The notes beneath the pieces were generated by a model. The model did no database searches and had not been told where the DNA came from. It saw nothing but the letters and a program-made list of their open reading frames with translations. Both the position numbers and the translations under genes were made by a program. A stretch of DNA of 64,000 nucleotides from Emydura subglobosa (Eukaryota; Chordata; Testudines; Chelidae): positions 72,520,890-72,584,889 of the forward strand of contig ML679961.1 of NCBI GenBank assembly GCA_007922225.1, given 5' to 3'. Numbering within the stretch: position 1 is the stretch's first letter; each line of letters starts with the position of its first letter. Below, piece after piece: positions 21,031-33,800 of this stretch.

Positions 21031-23294
21031 AACTGACATAGGGCCATTGACAGCCAGCACAACTTGGAGCGTCTGAAGAGAGTACTAACATGCACTGGAA
21101 GGCTACATAGGCTTGAGCAGCCCTAAGGTTCAGGGAGTACAAAAGTAGCTTAAAACAAAACACCATTAATATCGCCAATCCTAATTCAAGAAAGAATATG
21201 TCCATATAGCATTGTGGAACATTTAAGTCATCTCCTTGGGTGGGAAGTGAAGTGCAATGACTGCAAGGCTTTGGGTGTGATACTTCAACTCTAGGAAATC
21301 TTCCAAGCACTCAAGGAAAAATTGGAAGATGGCCAAGAATTTGGAAAGGTAGAAGATTGATTAGAGAGCAATAGGGGGAAAGTGCACATTTTCTTACTGT
21401 GAGATCTGTATTGTTGTTGAAGGACCATGAATGTGTGTGGTCCTTTACTATTGCTGGCTGACTATCTAGTGTAAGATGTCCATCATATCATCTAGATACA
21501 GTCCTTAGCCTGAACAGCCTACAGTCCAACATGGACAAGAAATCAGGATGCCATCTTAGAGAAGGGAGAATGTGTAGTGATGATCAATGAAGAGACCCAT
21601 ATAGAAAGATGAACTTGGAATAATGGATTGAAATTGAGAAAATGGGAAACGTAGGTTGTATGTCAGCAAAAAAACTTTCTGTTAGTGAAGTTTTATTGGA
21701 CTGTGGATTAGTTTCTCAAGGAAAGTGGAAGTAAAAGAAATATTACTGGAGACATTTACAAGAAGGCTGGACAAAGCAGTGGAGAACAGACTATAGAGAG
21801 AAATTCTCCATTGTCAGGGAGATGGGCAAGATGACCTGATACCTTTCCCCATCTCTCATTTCTGTGATTTGCCTTTAGTAGTTCCCTGGAGCTAGGGGCT
21901 TACACAAAGCTCTGCATTATCCGTTCTCTGTACATACAGCATAGAAGATGGCTTCAATATTTTATATTAATGTTGACACTAGCAGCCCCTCTGCTTCCCA
22001 TTGTTCCTGAATTGTTGGCTCATTGTTTATAACTGCTGGCCATTTGCCATTGCAATTGGTCCTCTAAACTGCTGATCTCAGCATACAGCAAGTACCTCTG
22101 AGGGGCTAATCATGCTTCCCACAGAACCCAACCTAGTAGGTGTCAGACTAGCACCTTTCCAGCTGCCTGCACAGAATATGGGAGAAACAGGAACCTCTTG
22201 ATTTTATGTTGCCTTTTTTCTTTACATTTGTTTTGACACACACATCTTTGTCCGCATGTCAGATGCAAATAAATGAAAGCAAAAGTGACTTATGTTTAAT
22301 TAAAATGTTTTCTAAAGTGTTACAGAGCATAAAAGCCCTTTTAGAAGTACAGGCCCTAAGAAGGACTCTAGAGAACCAGCTACAGAAAGAGATAAAAACA
22401 AAAACAAAAAAAACCCAAACCCACAACACAATTACTTAGCAACCGCAAGTCCCAATTTAATAATTCATGCCATTCCTACTTGCTATTAGGCTGGGGGAGT
22501 GACAGGGAGAGGTCTGCAGAAACATATTACAATGCACATTCTGAGCTTCCATTGCATTACAACTGTATGTGTATGTCTACAGAATTGGTGCTTTGAGTAC
22601 AGCACGGCCATATTCCAGAAATTTATCTTCTGACTTAATAAACTGTTTAGGCTAACTTTGTTGATTCGTTAGTCGTAATTTTCTTGATCATTCTAGTTTA
22701 AAGTTTCCCTCTGCTGCACACATAGTCGAAGAAAAGACCTTCTTTTTTCCATAACTGTGTGAGTGTGTGTTAATAGCACCCTTCATCTGAGTCATGCTGC
22801 ATTTACCTTTATTGAGATTTATTGAAAATGTGCTCATTCACAAAATGTAATAAAAATCCATACAAACTGGACCACCGTCAAACCTCTGGTGCCCCTTTTC
22901 CCTGTCATCTAAACTAGAGACCAGCAAAAACCAGGTTGTCAGATCTCTGCTTTGGTGAACCAAGATGTATTCCAGAATTTACCTTCCCTTACTGAGCTTG
23001 CTCTGCCAACAAACCTGTTCCCACTTAAACCAAGGGACTGTTACCAGGAGCTAACACACCCCAGATGATTGTTGTTGCAGTGTTGTCTAATGGTGAGAGA
23101 AACTTTTGAGGTAGCCAGAACCTGGACAGTGATCATATCCCAGCATATATTATATTATGTGTATGATCCCAGAATGGAATCTGTGGGAGCTCTATTTGGT
23201 TTGGTTGTTCCAATATCATGGTCAGGAATGCAAAAGGGATCTGGCCATTACAGTGTACTACCTCATGTAATTATCTCCCACCCTCTGGGCCTGT
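21031..23294. other. No recognisable feature
   Basis: ORFs of 60-96 codons (21,020-21,310 and 22,206-22,439) lack motifs. I see no SINE or LINE signature here. Confidence 0.45.
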
Positions 23295-23307
23295 CTCTTC
23301 TTCATAT

Positions 23308-24277
23308 AATCATAGAATCATAGAGTTGGAAGTGACCTCAGGAGGTCATCTAGTCCAACCCCCTGCTCAAAGCAGGACTAACCTCAGCTATATCATCCCA
23401 GCCAGGGCTTTGTCAAGTCGCAGCTTAAAAACCTCTAAAGATGGAGATTCCACCACCTCCCTAGGTAACCCATTCCAGTGCTTCACCACCCTCCTAGTGA
23501 AAAACTTTTTCCTAATGTCCAACCTAGATCTCCCCCACTGCAATTTGAGACCGTTGCTCCTTGTTCTGTCATCTGCCACCACTGAGAACAGCCTAGCTCC
23601 ATCCTTCCTGGAACCCCCTTTCAGGTAGTTAAAGGCTGCTATCAAATCCCCCCTCATTCTTCTCTTTTGCAGACTAAACAAACCTAGTTCCCTCAGCCTC
23701 TCCTCATAAGTCTTGTGCTCCAGCCTCCTAATCATTTTTGTTGCCCTCCGCTGGACTCTCTCTAACTTCTCCACATCCTTGTTGTAATGGGGGGCCCAAA
23801 ACTGGACATAATACTCCAAATGCGGCCTCACCAATGCCGAATAGAGGGGAATAATCACTTTCCACGATCTGCTGGCAATGCTCCTACTAATGCAGTGCAA
23901 TATGCTATTAGCCTTCTTAGCAACCAGGGAACACTGCTGACTCATATCCAGCTTCTTATCTACTGTAACCCTCAGGTCCTTTTCTGCAGAACCGCTGCCT
24001 AGCTCATCTGTCCCCAGTCTGTAGCTGTGTATGGGATTCTTCCGTCTAAAGTGCAGGACTCTGCACTTGTCCTTGTTGAATTTCATCAGATTTCTTTTGG
24101 CCTAATCCTCCAGTTTGCTTAAGTCCTTTTGTATCCTATCCCTACCTTCCAGGGTATCTACCACTCCCCCTAGCTTAGTGTCATCTGCAAACTTGCTGAG
24201 GGTGCAATCTACCCCATCCTCCAGATCATTAATGAAGATGTTGAACAAAACCGGCCCCAGCACTGACCCCTGGGGCA
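23308..24277 (-). mobile_element. CR1 LINE, 5'-truncated
   Basis: Begins at its 3' end with aatcatagaatcatagagttgg, the reverse complement of the CR1 3' tail, then the ggaggtcatctagtccaacccc region. Upstream on the minus strand lies the reverse-transcriptase frame, 5'-truncated at about 24,277. Flanking sequences CTCTTCTTCATAT (23,295-23,307) and CTCTTCTTCCATAT (24,278-24,291) match with one extra base, so both ends look precise. This is one of the least decayed CR1 copies in the window. Confidence 0.9.
23388..24277 (-). pseudogene. CR1 ORF2 reverse transcriptase, C-terminal part
   Basis: From about 24,277 the minus strand reads in one frame [13 protein letters not shown], then FINDLEDG, then [15 protein letters not shown] is the metal-binding catalytic motif of the LINE reverse transcriptase. 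One stop (24,102-24,104, TGG to TAG in …KLED*AKRNL) interrupts it. The frame then runs uninterrupted for 232 codons (24,086-23,388) through [37 protein letters not shown] and ending LDKALAGMI. The endonuclease and the finger part of RT are missing by 5' truncation. In an active element the enzyme copies its RNA into a nicked target. Confidence 0.9.
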
Positions 24278-24291
24278 CTCTTCTTCCATAT

Positions 24292-25370
24292 ACTTCTTAT
24301 GTCACAACATGAAAGTCCATGTTCCTAAGAGAAACCTGGTTACTTTTCTACCTGTAACCTTCTTCTATGTTCTATCATGAAATGAGTAGCCTCGAGACAT
24401 ACATATAAATTTTAAGATTACCTGGACTTTGTAACTGAACCCCAGACTCACTTTTTCTAGTTTTGTCCAAAAATCTAACTGGGATCTTAAACATCTTTAT
24501 AGGAACTTCTAAGTTTTACTTTCATCTTTAAGTCGGTCCCTTTCTTTTTTAAACTTCATTTGTAATAACCAATTTTGTACCACATTCATTTAAACGAGAA
24601 TTTAGTCCAGAGTGAAAGAGAAAATTAAATATATACTGGCACATATTGCATTTATTCTTTTAACAATTTCATTATTACAAGGCATTTGTCTAAATGGGCT
24701 TCAGTGTATTATTGACTTTCTATCAGACTGCTTTTCCTAAAGTATAGATTTTTTTCAGTTTTGTCTCATCACCTCATCTTGTGTTATAGCTCTCTCATAA
24801 ATTAAAATTACATTATAGTGTATATTTTCATATACTCATATTGCTGTGCTAGCATATTGCTCTCCATCTACAGAAGGGGTCTCCAACCTTTTGGCTATTA
24901 CTGAGACATATATAATTGTTTTAGGGCTTGAAAGACCCAAGCATCAGGATTTAAATGAATCACATGGAGTTTGGCAGAAAGAGGTGCGGGGAAGACATAA
25001 AAAAAGGGGAGAATTATAAGGAACAAGACTGAGTAAATGGGTTAAATAAAGTAAAGGGACACCATAGTTTAATGATTAGAGCCAGGAACTGGGTATCATG
25101 ACTAATGGGTTCTATTTCCTATTGATTGATTGGGTGAACTTCCTAAAACTTAAAGGTAGGGAAAAGAAGACTTGTTCTCTACGGCATCTCCCTTCTAGAG
25201 CAAGGTTGTTCCCCCACAATATAGTTGTCAAGTAATGAGGCTCTTACTTCATCTGTTGACATATTTTTTAAGCATAAATGTTTCCCCTCCCGTATCTGGC
25301 CTAAATTTTGCGTTTCCAAGTCCACCAATCAACCTCTTTCATTTATGTATAAAAGTACCTATTGCCTTTC
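24292..25370. other. No gene; trace of a hAT-like terminus
   Basis: gaaggggtctccaaccttttgg at 24,876-24,900 resembles one end of a hAT-type element, but no partner end or duplication is visible. The rest is AT-rich and unassigned. Confidence 0.4.
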
Positions 25371-25533
25371 AGGATATGTCTCCACAGCGACTAGACACTT
25401 GCGGCTGGCTGATGCCAGCCCCCTGTAAGGTGGGAGGGTCCCAAAGCTCAGGTTCCAGCCTGAGCCCAGAAGTCTACACATCAATGAAATAGCCCCAGCC
25501 CTGGGAGCCCTAGTCAGCTGTGCAGACATAACC
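25371..25533. mobile_element. Short MITE-like DNA element
   Basis: Ends AGGATATGTCTCCACAG and, on the other strand, AGGTTATGTCTGCACAG: 15 of 17 match. The interior (cccaaagctcaggttccagcctgagccc, agccccagccctgggagccctagtcagctg) is GC-rich and typical of a reptile miniature element. No convincing duplication flanks it. No coding capacity. Confidence 0.65.
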
Positions 25534-28435
25534 TTCTATACTAATTTTCTTCCTGTTCTTAGTTATATCCACCACTCTAAGTCCTTGTCAACACTATGAA
25601 TATGACCCATTGCTGATAACAGATGTCAGCACTGGTTGTAGATCTAGTGTATAACATGGTTGAACAAGAATAAACTACATTTGGCACCAAAGGAAGCTTC
25701 TGAAAAACTGCCAAATGTGGTTTGTCCTTGTCTATGTTTATGGTTAAATCGTATTCAGCACCCGATCAACTGCACTCGTTGGCAGCACTGGTCAGCAAGA
25801 TGCACTTTTTTTTTTCTTTAAAGTGTAGACAACGCTTAAGTAAATCTCATTTGCAACCATTAGATATTTATAGATGGACTTCGTATCCCCATAGTCATTG
25901 TATGGCCAAGATACACATTCATAATTATTTACATTTTTATTCCCTCGTGTTGTATGTCAATCCCTCCAGACTCCTAATCATTTTTTTCTGAGTTGCCTCC
26001 AAATTAAAACATATCATCACTACCCAATCCAGAAAATGAGAGTGTCAGTTATCCACTTAAAAAGATGAAAAAATCTTAGCCAGAAGTGTACTGGAAAGTG
26101 GGGAGGGAAGGACCATTTATGCAGGGATGGGCATCTTCATTAATTCTGCTTTGTGTGCAAAGGCTTTCATGCTGCTTGGGGGCACATCTTCACCTGTAGG
26201 GCTCCAGCAGATGCAACAACTGAGTGAAAAATCAAACTACAGGAGGGCACCTGGCTATAATTTAATTTGTCTTGATGTTTGAAATTCTGAAGTTCTTGGT
26301 TCTAGTCTCTTCCGCCAAATGTTCTGGATGATATAGTGTTTCCCCTCAGCATTGCAGTACATCAGCATTATCTGCAAGTCTATGAATATTGTTGACTTTA
26401 ATTGGTCTGGAAATTCTCTGCCAGAAATCCAAGCTGGTAAAAAGCAAACCAACGATGTAGATAAATATTTTATAATCCAACTCTTCTCTTTCACGGTGCC
26501 AGCCACTGAGAGAATGTGTGATATTTAATTTACTTATGGAAAGAACTGGCTTTTAAGAAATGAGTTTACAAACTATATCTAAAAGATTCTAAGATACTGG
26601 TTCTTATAATTTGTCGCTGGTCTGTTAGATAGGGTAGCTGGTCCAGTGCATTCCTTTCGAGTGCGTTTTCTGAGCTATGTCACTGTGGTATTCAGTATTC
26701 GTGCTAGATCCCCCTGTTACAGTAAAAAGCAGTGGCTTGTCTTGGGCCTGCACTAATTGATTTTACAACTGGAAGAGTTGATAATTCATCAGAATCACTT
26801 AAATGGAACTGAATAACTTGAATAGCAATAACAATCATCTGGAGCCTGGAGATCTTCAGGACTAGTACAGTCATTATTACCAACAATCCCAGGTCTCCCT
26901 GTATGCACCATGGGCCAAATTCTGATTTCACATTTGCTAGTTTGATTCTAAAGTAATTCCATTTGGTCAGATTCTTCTCTGTGCCTCACACAAGGCCCAA
27001 AGATTAAAGAAGACAGGGGAAAGGAAAAGGAAAAAGGATTTCTTTTTACAGCACCTAATGGACAAGTGGTAGGTGATGGTTGATTATTGTAAGCTTCTTG
27101 GTGGACTCATGGCTGTTCTCTTTGGGAAGCAGCATCCCTGGTCATCTGAGATCAGGTTATATGGAGGACTATCCCATTGCTAAATTGTTTCCCCATCTCT
27201 CCTAGTGACAGGAGCCAGTACCAAATGAGCAGGCAAAACTAAATATAGCAATGTCCATAGTATTTTGATATAATCCAAAACCACTATGATCTGAAACTTC
27301 AGACCCATAACTTGGAGGGAGTATAAAGAAAAGAAAAAGACAGACACAAAGCAACATGAAGATCTGCTGACCTCCTCCCTTCTCTAAGTTACTCTATGGA
27401 AAATTACTAGCTTGCTCATAAGTCTTTCCAGGGTGTTCCAGTAATCCTTCTAGCTCACACAATATTTATTTACAAATCAGAAGATTTTGGGGCCATTTAA
27501 AAACATATCAGCAAGAGTCTTTGGTTCTCAAACAAAGTTAAAGGAAGACTCCAGCATGCAACAGAGAGCTTTTTGGTTTTGTTAAATGTTTTGTAGACCT
27601 TCTCTCAAATTTCCAGGGTAGTAATTTGCAAGGCTATAATTCCACAAGGCACTCTTCTGGAGTAGGTCCTGGTGGCTGATATATCACCATGACATTTTGC
27701 TTCAACAATTCGTGCTATATAAGAGAATCAAAATGATCCCCTCCCCCAAGCCTTTGTTTTTCCATTGGTTTAATCCCATGCATATCCCTCATCCACGGAT
27801 GTAAAAGCTGCTGTTAAGGCTCTTTAGGCTTTATAAAACGCATCTCTGTGGTGGGAGTCATTCCTTAAATTAGACATGCCAACTTTTTAAAAAAAATCAG
27901 TGACCCTCTTTTATAGTTGCTTTGGTGATTTATGCTTCTTCTCCCACCTTTCTAGAGAATAGCTTGGGAGAGGCTTTCCCCTTTTTAAAATGTCTGTTGA
28001 TTTGTTCAATAAGTTAAAGATAGAGAAGGGAAATGCCATGAACATTCTTAATGCTTTATTAATCCCCAGGTGTATTGCAGTATTTTTGTCCCATCTCATT
28101 GCTATTGGCTTCACTGCTGAAAACCTTCACAGGTGTCTCTGTTTACATGAGCAATGCCAGCTGCTCTGTTGGTGACTCGTACAATGCAGTTTGGATAAGC
28201 TTTGTTATGGTATTTTAGCCACTGTTCCAAAGAAAATGTTCTTCTTTTTTGCCAAACTATGAATTTTGGCCTCTTCCAGCTCTCCCAAAATAAGCAGATG
28301 TGTTAAGCATGTTGCAAAAATATGTTTAGTGTCTAAACATGTACATATTAACAGTGCCAAACACTGCAGTCATTAAAGTCTCTGTATGATGCTGTGGCAA
28401 TAAGGGCTAATGTGATCCTTGGGTATATAAATGAA
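25534..28435. other. No gene; one short repeat fragment
   Basis: 26,908-26,985 (gggccaaattctgatttcac…agtaattccatttggtcagattc) resembles a short palindromic reptile repeat. ORFs of 60-90 codons have no motif. Otherwise nothing recognisable. Confidence 0.4.
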
Positions 28436-28439
28436 TGTA

Positions 28440-28985
28440 GAGACTGGAACTAAGAGATTTTACCTCTGTATGTGATATTGGTGAGACTGATACTGAAATA
28501 CTCTGTGCAGTTCTGGTTTCTGTATTTTAAAAAGGATGTTGAAAAGTTGGAGAGAGTGCAGAAAAGAGCCAGAAAAACGACTTAAGGGTTGGAAAAAATG
28601 CTTTACAGTGACAGATTACACTAAACCAATTAAGGTATTTATCAGAAAGAAGATTAAGTAGCTTGATACTTTTATAAATACCTTAATGGGGAGAAAATGC
28701 CCTTTAGTGCCTTTTTAAAATAGTGGTGACAGCCATAACACGGACCAATGACTGCAAGTTAAAATAAGACATTTAAAATAAGACATTCAAATTAGAAATG
28801 AGACAAACGTTTTAAAAGGCTGATTAACCATTGGATCAGACTGCCAAGGGAAGTGATGGATTCTCCATCTCTGGAAGTCACAAGTTACTGGGCTCAGTGC
28901 AGGAGTGACTGATGAAATTAAATAGCCTGTACTATGCAAGAGTCAGACTAGATGACCTATGGTGTATTCTGACCTTTGTTTTTTT
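28440..28985 (+). mobile_element. CR1/L3-type LINE 3' fragment
   Basis: Plus-strand decayed CR1-like 3' end: gtgcagttctggtttctgtattttaaaaagg, gttggagagagtgcagaaaagagcc, then a degraded stretch, ggactgccaagggaagtgatggattctcc-like sequence at 28,840-28,870, and the closing agagtcagactagatgacctatgg. No open frame survives. Older than the CR1 copies at 23.3 and 37.7 kb. Confidence 0.7.
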
Positions 28986-29312
28986 TTATTAATCAGTGGC
29001 AGTACTTTATGTTTAGACCTTGAGTGTCACAGTGAAAATTAGATAATGCAATCTTCTGCTTCATGTGTGTGAGAGAGACTGGATGAATTTTAGTGCCAGG
29101 AAAACGTTCTAGATTGCCATTTCCTGTGCTGTTAGTTATTGCCCTACTTCTCCTCTTCCACCATTCAGCCTCTAGCAAAATTGCCACAACCTTGTGCTGG
29201 AGTGATGCTTCCAGGGGCCGAGTTGGGGTGACAGGGGGAGGGATGTCCATACTTCATGCCCCTTTCTTCTTCTTTGATTTGTGAAATTCGGCCTGGCCAT
29301 CCAGCTCATGTG
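28986..29312. other. No recognisable feature
   Basis: Small overlapping ORFs only. Confidence 0.45.
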
Positions 29313-29313
29313 A

Positions 29314-29447
29314 GTAAGGTGACCAGATAGCAAGTGTGAAAAATCAGGACAATGGATGGGGGGAGAGGAGGGTAATAGATGCCATATAAGACAAAGCTCC
29401 AAATATCTAGACTGTCCCTATAAAATTGGGACATCTGGTCACCCTAC
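29314..29447. mobile_element. MITE, copy 1 (GTAGGGTGACCAGATG ends)
   Basis: 134 bp from gtaaggtgaccagatagc to catctggtcaccctac. The last 16 bases reversed and complemented are GTAGGGTGACCAGATG, so the ends form inverted repeats. The interior has caagtgtgaaaaatcagg and gactgtccctataaaattggg. The same element recurs in the opposite orientation at 30,760-30,884. No coding capacity; duplication length not resolvable. Confidence 0.8.
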
Positions 29448-29449
29448 GT

Positions 29450-30580
29450 GTGAGTGAGCGCCTGATAAATAACAGAACTGGGACGATATTGGCAATGTCT
29501 GTCTAGGGTGTTAACAAGGGAAATGTAGTGCGCTAAAAGGAAGAGTTTCCAACCGTAAGTCCCAAAATTCAGACATCCTGACTTTTCCCACAGCTGCATC
29601 TTAACAAAATAAACATCCACACTTTAATTTAGGTGTCAAAACATGACATTTGCCTCTGAATGTTGTAATATGGTATAAAATGCTGCTGTGGCAAAACATG
29701 AAGACCCATATCACAGCATGGTGGACTGGGCGATATTGTATGCCATAAGAACATGAATGGGAAGTAATCCTTAGCTAAACCCTTTATATTGCACTGCACC
29801 ACTGAGTAAATCTGTTAAAGTGCAGATTTGTTAATTATGGTTGGGATTTGACCCTCTCTTTTTACATTGTATTACCAGTATAATAGATGCATGGTAATAG
29901 TCGGTGTGGGTGTGAATACATAAACACTTCTATTGAGGCAGTATTGAAAGATACATGTGATGATGTTAATATATAGTTAGAGGGGAAAAAAGTAATATAT
30001 TTCACCCTGGCAGTTGTATTGCTGATTGCCCACATAACAAGAACAGGGCAAGCTCTGCCTTGTCAGTGACTTAATTATTTTCTCATCTATACTTGTTTTT
30101 GAAGCTTATCAGAGCAAAGTATTGTAGGCAGCCCAGCTGTCACTATTATCATTGTAGTTCTGAATGTTGTAGTACTGATTTCCATTGTAATGCAATTAAT
30201 CTTCTGCTTTGCACTAATGGATGAACAAGCATATTTACTACAGCATAAAATCCTAATTATTTTTTAACAGATGCATAAAGGGAATATAAATTAACAGCAA
30301 GTGACAAATATGATAAATATGGACTATCTCTTTAAATGCTAATGAGGCTGCAATGCAGACTCTTTTCACTCATGGTGGCCAAACCTCTCTGCAAGCACTT
30401 ACTTAGCCCCCCTAATGGGATATGAATACCTGTGTGAAGTGCTTCACCCAGACAGAAGTTACAGGCACCCTATAGCTCCCCAAGGATGGCAAGGAGTCTG
30501 AGAACCGCTGAGGTTCTAGACACCCATTAGAGTTTCACCCATGAAAGTTTGCTAGCCACAAATGCTCAAGTCCTTTTGCC
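29450..30580. other. No gene; one hAT-like terminus trace
   Basis: ctgagaaccgctg at about 30,498-30,510 looks like the end motif of a hAT-family element, but the rest of that element is not visible. Otherwise nothing. Confidence 0.4.
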
Positions 30581-30586
30581 AGTGCA

Positions 30587-31015
30587 GCATCACCAACACC
30601 AAACTTTCAAAAATCAAGAGTCAGCCCCCCCCCGCAGAATTCACAAGATTGGCTTAAAATCATGAAATGAGCTTTGATTTCTTCTGTTTGCTTTTCTAAG
30701 TCTTTGAGCCTCTATTGTTCACTTGGGTCACATTTTCAATTTTTTCTCTGCCCCATAAAGTAGGGTGACCAGATGTCCTGATTTTATAGGGCCTTTCCTG
30801 ATATTTGGGGATTTATGTTATATAGTACCTATTACCCCCCACCCTTTGTCCCAATTTTTCACACTTGCTATCTGGTCACCCTACCGTAAGAGCCCATAGC
30901 TAGCTTGCTTCAGAAACGACAGCTGAGATTCTTAATCACATTGCTTCAAGTGCTGGGAGCTTCAGGAAAAACACTGAGCCTCATAGTAAAATCATGAGTA
31001 TTGGCAACTTTACAG
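30587..31015. repeat. Interspersed repeat interrupted by a MITE
   Basis: Left part caccaacaccaaac…aaaatcaagagtc…ttcacttgggtcac (30,587-30,759) and right part …gcttcaagtgctgggagc…aaaatcatgagtattggcaac (30,885-31,012) look like the two halves of one older element. The ends (ccaacac / gagtattggc) are loosely inverted. Copy 2 of the MITE lies between them. Confidence 0.45.
30760..30884. mobile_element. MITE, copy 2, inverted relative to copy 1
   Basis: 125 bp from GTAGGGTGACCAGATG to tatctggtcaccctac. The interior runs gtcctgattttatagggcc…ttgtcccaatttttcacacttg, i.e. copy 1 read backwards. The termini are near-perfect inverted repeats. It is nested inside the repeat at 30,587-31,015, so it inserted later. 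Confidence 0.85.
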
Positions 31016-33560
31016 CAACACTTCCTGAGCTAGAAGAAACTTACAAAATGAAGTGTGTCCGTTCCCCTGTGGGGCAGAGTTTTCAGAACAGGTTGCCTTG
31101 GTTATGATTATAAATGTCCCTTGTTCTAAATGCAGGGAAAATAAGTGAATTTCAAAGAGGAATATATTTGAAAGATTTTATATACTCCTCTTAGCAAAGA
31201 TGAATACTTTCACTATTGTGTGACTAGTATTTGTCATATCCATATGGGTGCTCAGGTACTACGTTAATGGTGGACATATAAGAATCTAAGATCAATGGGT
31301 AGATAGGGCATTTGTGTGCGTGCACACACACACTTCTCTAGGTTCTTCAAGGCCTGCTTTCAAACACTTGGCTGTGATCTCACTTTCATGGCATGCCTGA
31401 AATATCCTCCATTTTGCGCATCCCTCTTGTATCTGTTATTCTTTCTAAGTCAGAAAAAGCTCGTATTTAACACTTTAAATCAGTTGCATTTGCATGACAT
31501 CACTCTAACACAACAACAAAACAGCCTAGTGTTGACTGCAGCATGAAGTCCAGAATGGAGGATGAGCTTTGGTCCTTGCAGCTGCACTCCACACTTTTAC
31601 ACAACAATAGCAGCTGCTTCATACAGTATCTGTGTTTACCCATATCTCCTCCATTCAGTTTATTCCCTTTACTCCCACAAACGGTCCCTCATTTGACCCA
31701 AACCAATCCTTGGTATGTGTGTGGACTCATGGCACCATACAATTCTCCCAGCAAAGCAAAAATGCATCAAAGGAAAAACAAAGTAACATGCCTGTAAAAT
31801 GAATAACATAAAAGCATAATTGATAAAACATTTAATTGACAAAAGCCCATTTTACACTTCCAAGCCACGTAGGCCTTTACCCATTAGTGGTTAGCTTCTT
31901 CCCTTGAGTATGAAGGCTTACATTCTTGTACATTTATATCCAATCTAATAGAACTGGATATTCACATTAATCATGTAAGTGCCAATTTTTTTTTAATGCT
32001 TCTTAAGCTCTTGGTCTTGTGGCAGTGAGTTCCACAGGTTAATTACGTAATGTGGAGTGGGGATTAGAAAAAGCATTTCCTTGTCAGCTTTACAGTGTCA
32101 CCTGACAGAATGCCTCCCAGCACATTCTATTTGAGGAACAGAATTTCTTTATCCTTTTGAGATTTCCTGGCCACTTTCTTGTGTGCATGTGTGTATAAAT
32201 TCAGTTAAATTATTGTGCTTATTGACAGTGTGCATCCTGTGCAAATCCATCCTGCGTAGACTGAGCCTGCAAAGCACAGGTGGAATGACAGAAATACAGG
32301 CCCCCAGGAAACATTACTGACATCTTCACCAAGCATAGTTGTTACAAACACAGTCACTCTGTGCAAATTTATTGTTCTGGCTAGATAAAAATCCACTACT
32401 CAAAGATAAGATCCTGGGAAATGGTCTGTTATGGGGCAGAGACCAACAAAAAGCTTCTCTTGCATTGACACTGGTAGGTGTGTGGTTTTTTTTTTTTTTT
32501 TTTTTTTTTTTATGGAATCATTAACTGACACCTAATGTACAGGAAATACGTTTTCTAGACATGGGGACTTAATGCTACCAAAATTGACTCACTTTCTGGT
32601 CATCTGCAGATGTATCTGCCTGCCTTCCTCCTCCCTATTGTTCAAGATATATTGGAAGAAAACTCTTCAGAAGACAGTATAGTGAACTGTTTGGCCAGGA
32701 CAAGCTGATTTAGTAGGTCTTAGGACTCTTTACCCTTTACCATGATGCTGTGGACTTTTTCACAGATATTCCATCCATGTCCCTTGTATAACCACACCCT
32801 GTGCACTGTGGATGCGGTAGGATTGAAAGCACAGGTGTAGTCAAAAAAATGGTACCTTATTCCTTAACAGATCTGCTCTTTGTGCATGCTCAGAGTCATG
32901 GGTCACAGAAGAGACTAAAGTAAGGGTGCGTGTGCACGTGTGTGTATTTTAGTGTTAGCTATACAGAGCACAGGTAAGAGGGAGAGTGATGGGTTCTCTT
33001 AACACTTGTTCATCCTCAATAGAAATATCTACAAATACTACAAGTTCCAATTGCAGAGCCTGTTTACATACTATTAGCTTTGTGTAATCTAATAAAGAAA
33101 CAAGGGCTGCACTGGGTGGAATTTGGCCCACAGAAGCTTTAGCACTGATGATACAGGAAGAAGCAGGAGCACAGCTAACTCTTATCTAAGGCATTTGTAG
33201 CCCACTCACCACTGTAGTATCTAGACACCATTCTGTAAGATCCAACACCTGAGTTTGCTGGGTTGTCAGTTAGAAAAATGTTTCTCTGGGTTCGATTTGT
33301 GCCTTGTTAGCCCAGCCCATTGTAAAGGGTGGTGAAGAGCTGTGCTATCCCAAAATGAGCAATGAGAAGCACAGAATGAATTCCCAGGTGCACACAGGCT
33401 CCATACATGCTGCTGCACACCTTTGTAATGTGCATCAGACTAACTCTCTAACTCCCCCTCTTCCCACCTCCATAGCTAATGATTAAAAGGATCGTCCTCT
33501 CCATGAAGTCCCATCACTTTTTGGGACATGGTGTACTTTCAGGGGAGAACAGAGTGTAAG
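31016..33560. other. No gene; T26 run
   Basis: T26 homopolymer at 32,486-32,511. Small ORFs without motifs. A gtgtgcgtgcacacacacac stretch near 31,314-31,332 is a weak alternating purine-pyrimidine run. Confidence 0.45.
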
Positions 33561-33564
33561 ACTA

Positions 33565-33800
33565 ACACCCCTGGGTTATTGGCAATGGGGATCAAACCTG
33601 GGACCTCTGGTTCTTAATGCATGAACCTCTACTGTGGGAGCAAAAGACCCATATTTCTTAGCCAAGGCAGTAGCAGGCCCATCAATCTCTAGGTGGCTTC
33701 TGTCCCCCAATGGTGATGGTGAATACCATACCAAGTGGGCATGGTTTACAAGAGGGATCAATAAGGAGGATAAGGTCTTGTGCCTGTCCCCACAGTTCTG
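33565..33800 (-). repeat. tRNA-like SINE
   Basis: On the minus strand: cagtagaggttcatgcattaag, aaccagaggtcccaggtttgatcccc. ggtttgatcc fits the pol III B box, and the spacing to the upstream tagaggttcatgc resembles a D-arm/anticodon-arm. Related to 3,465-3,560. No functional cloverleaf. Confidence 0.5.
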
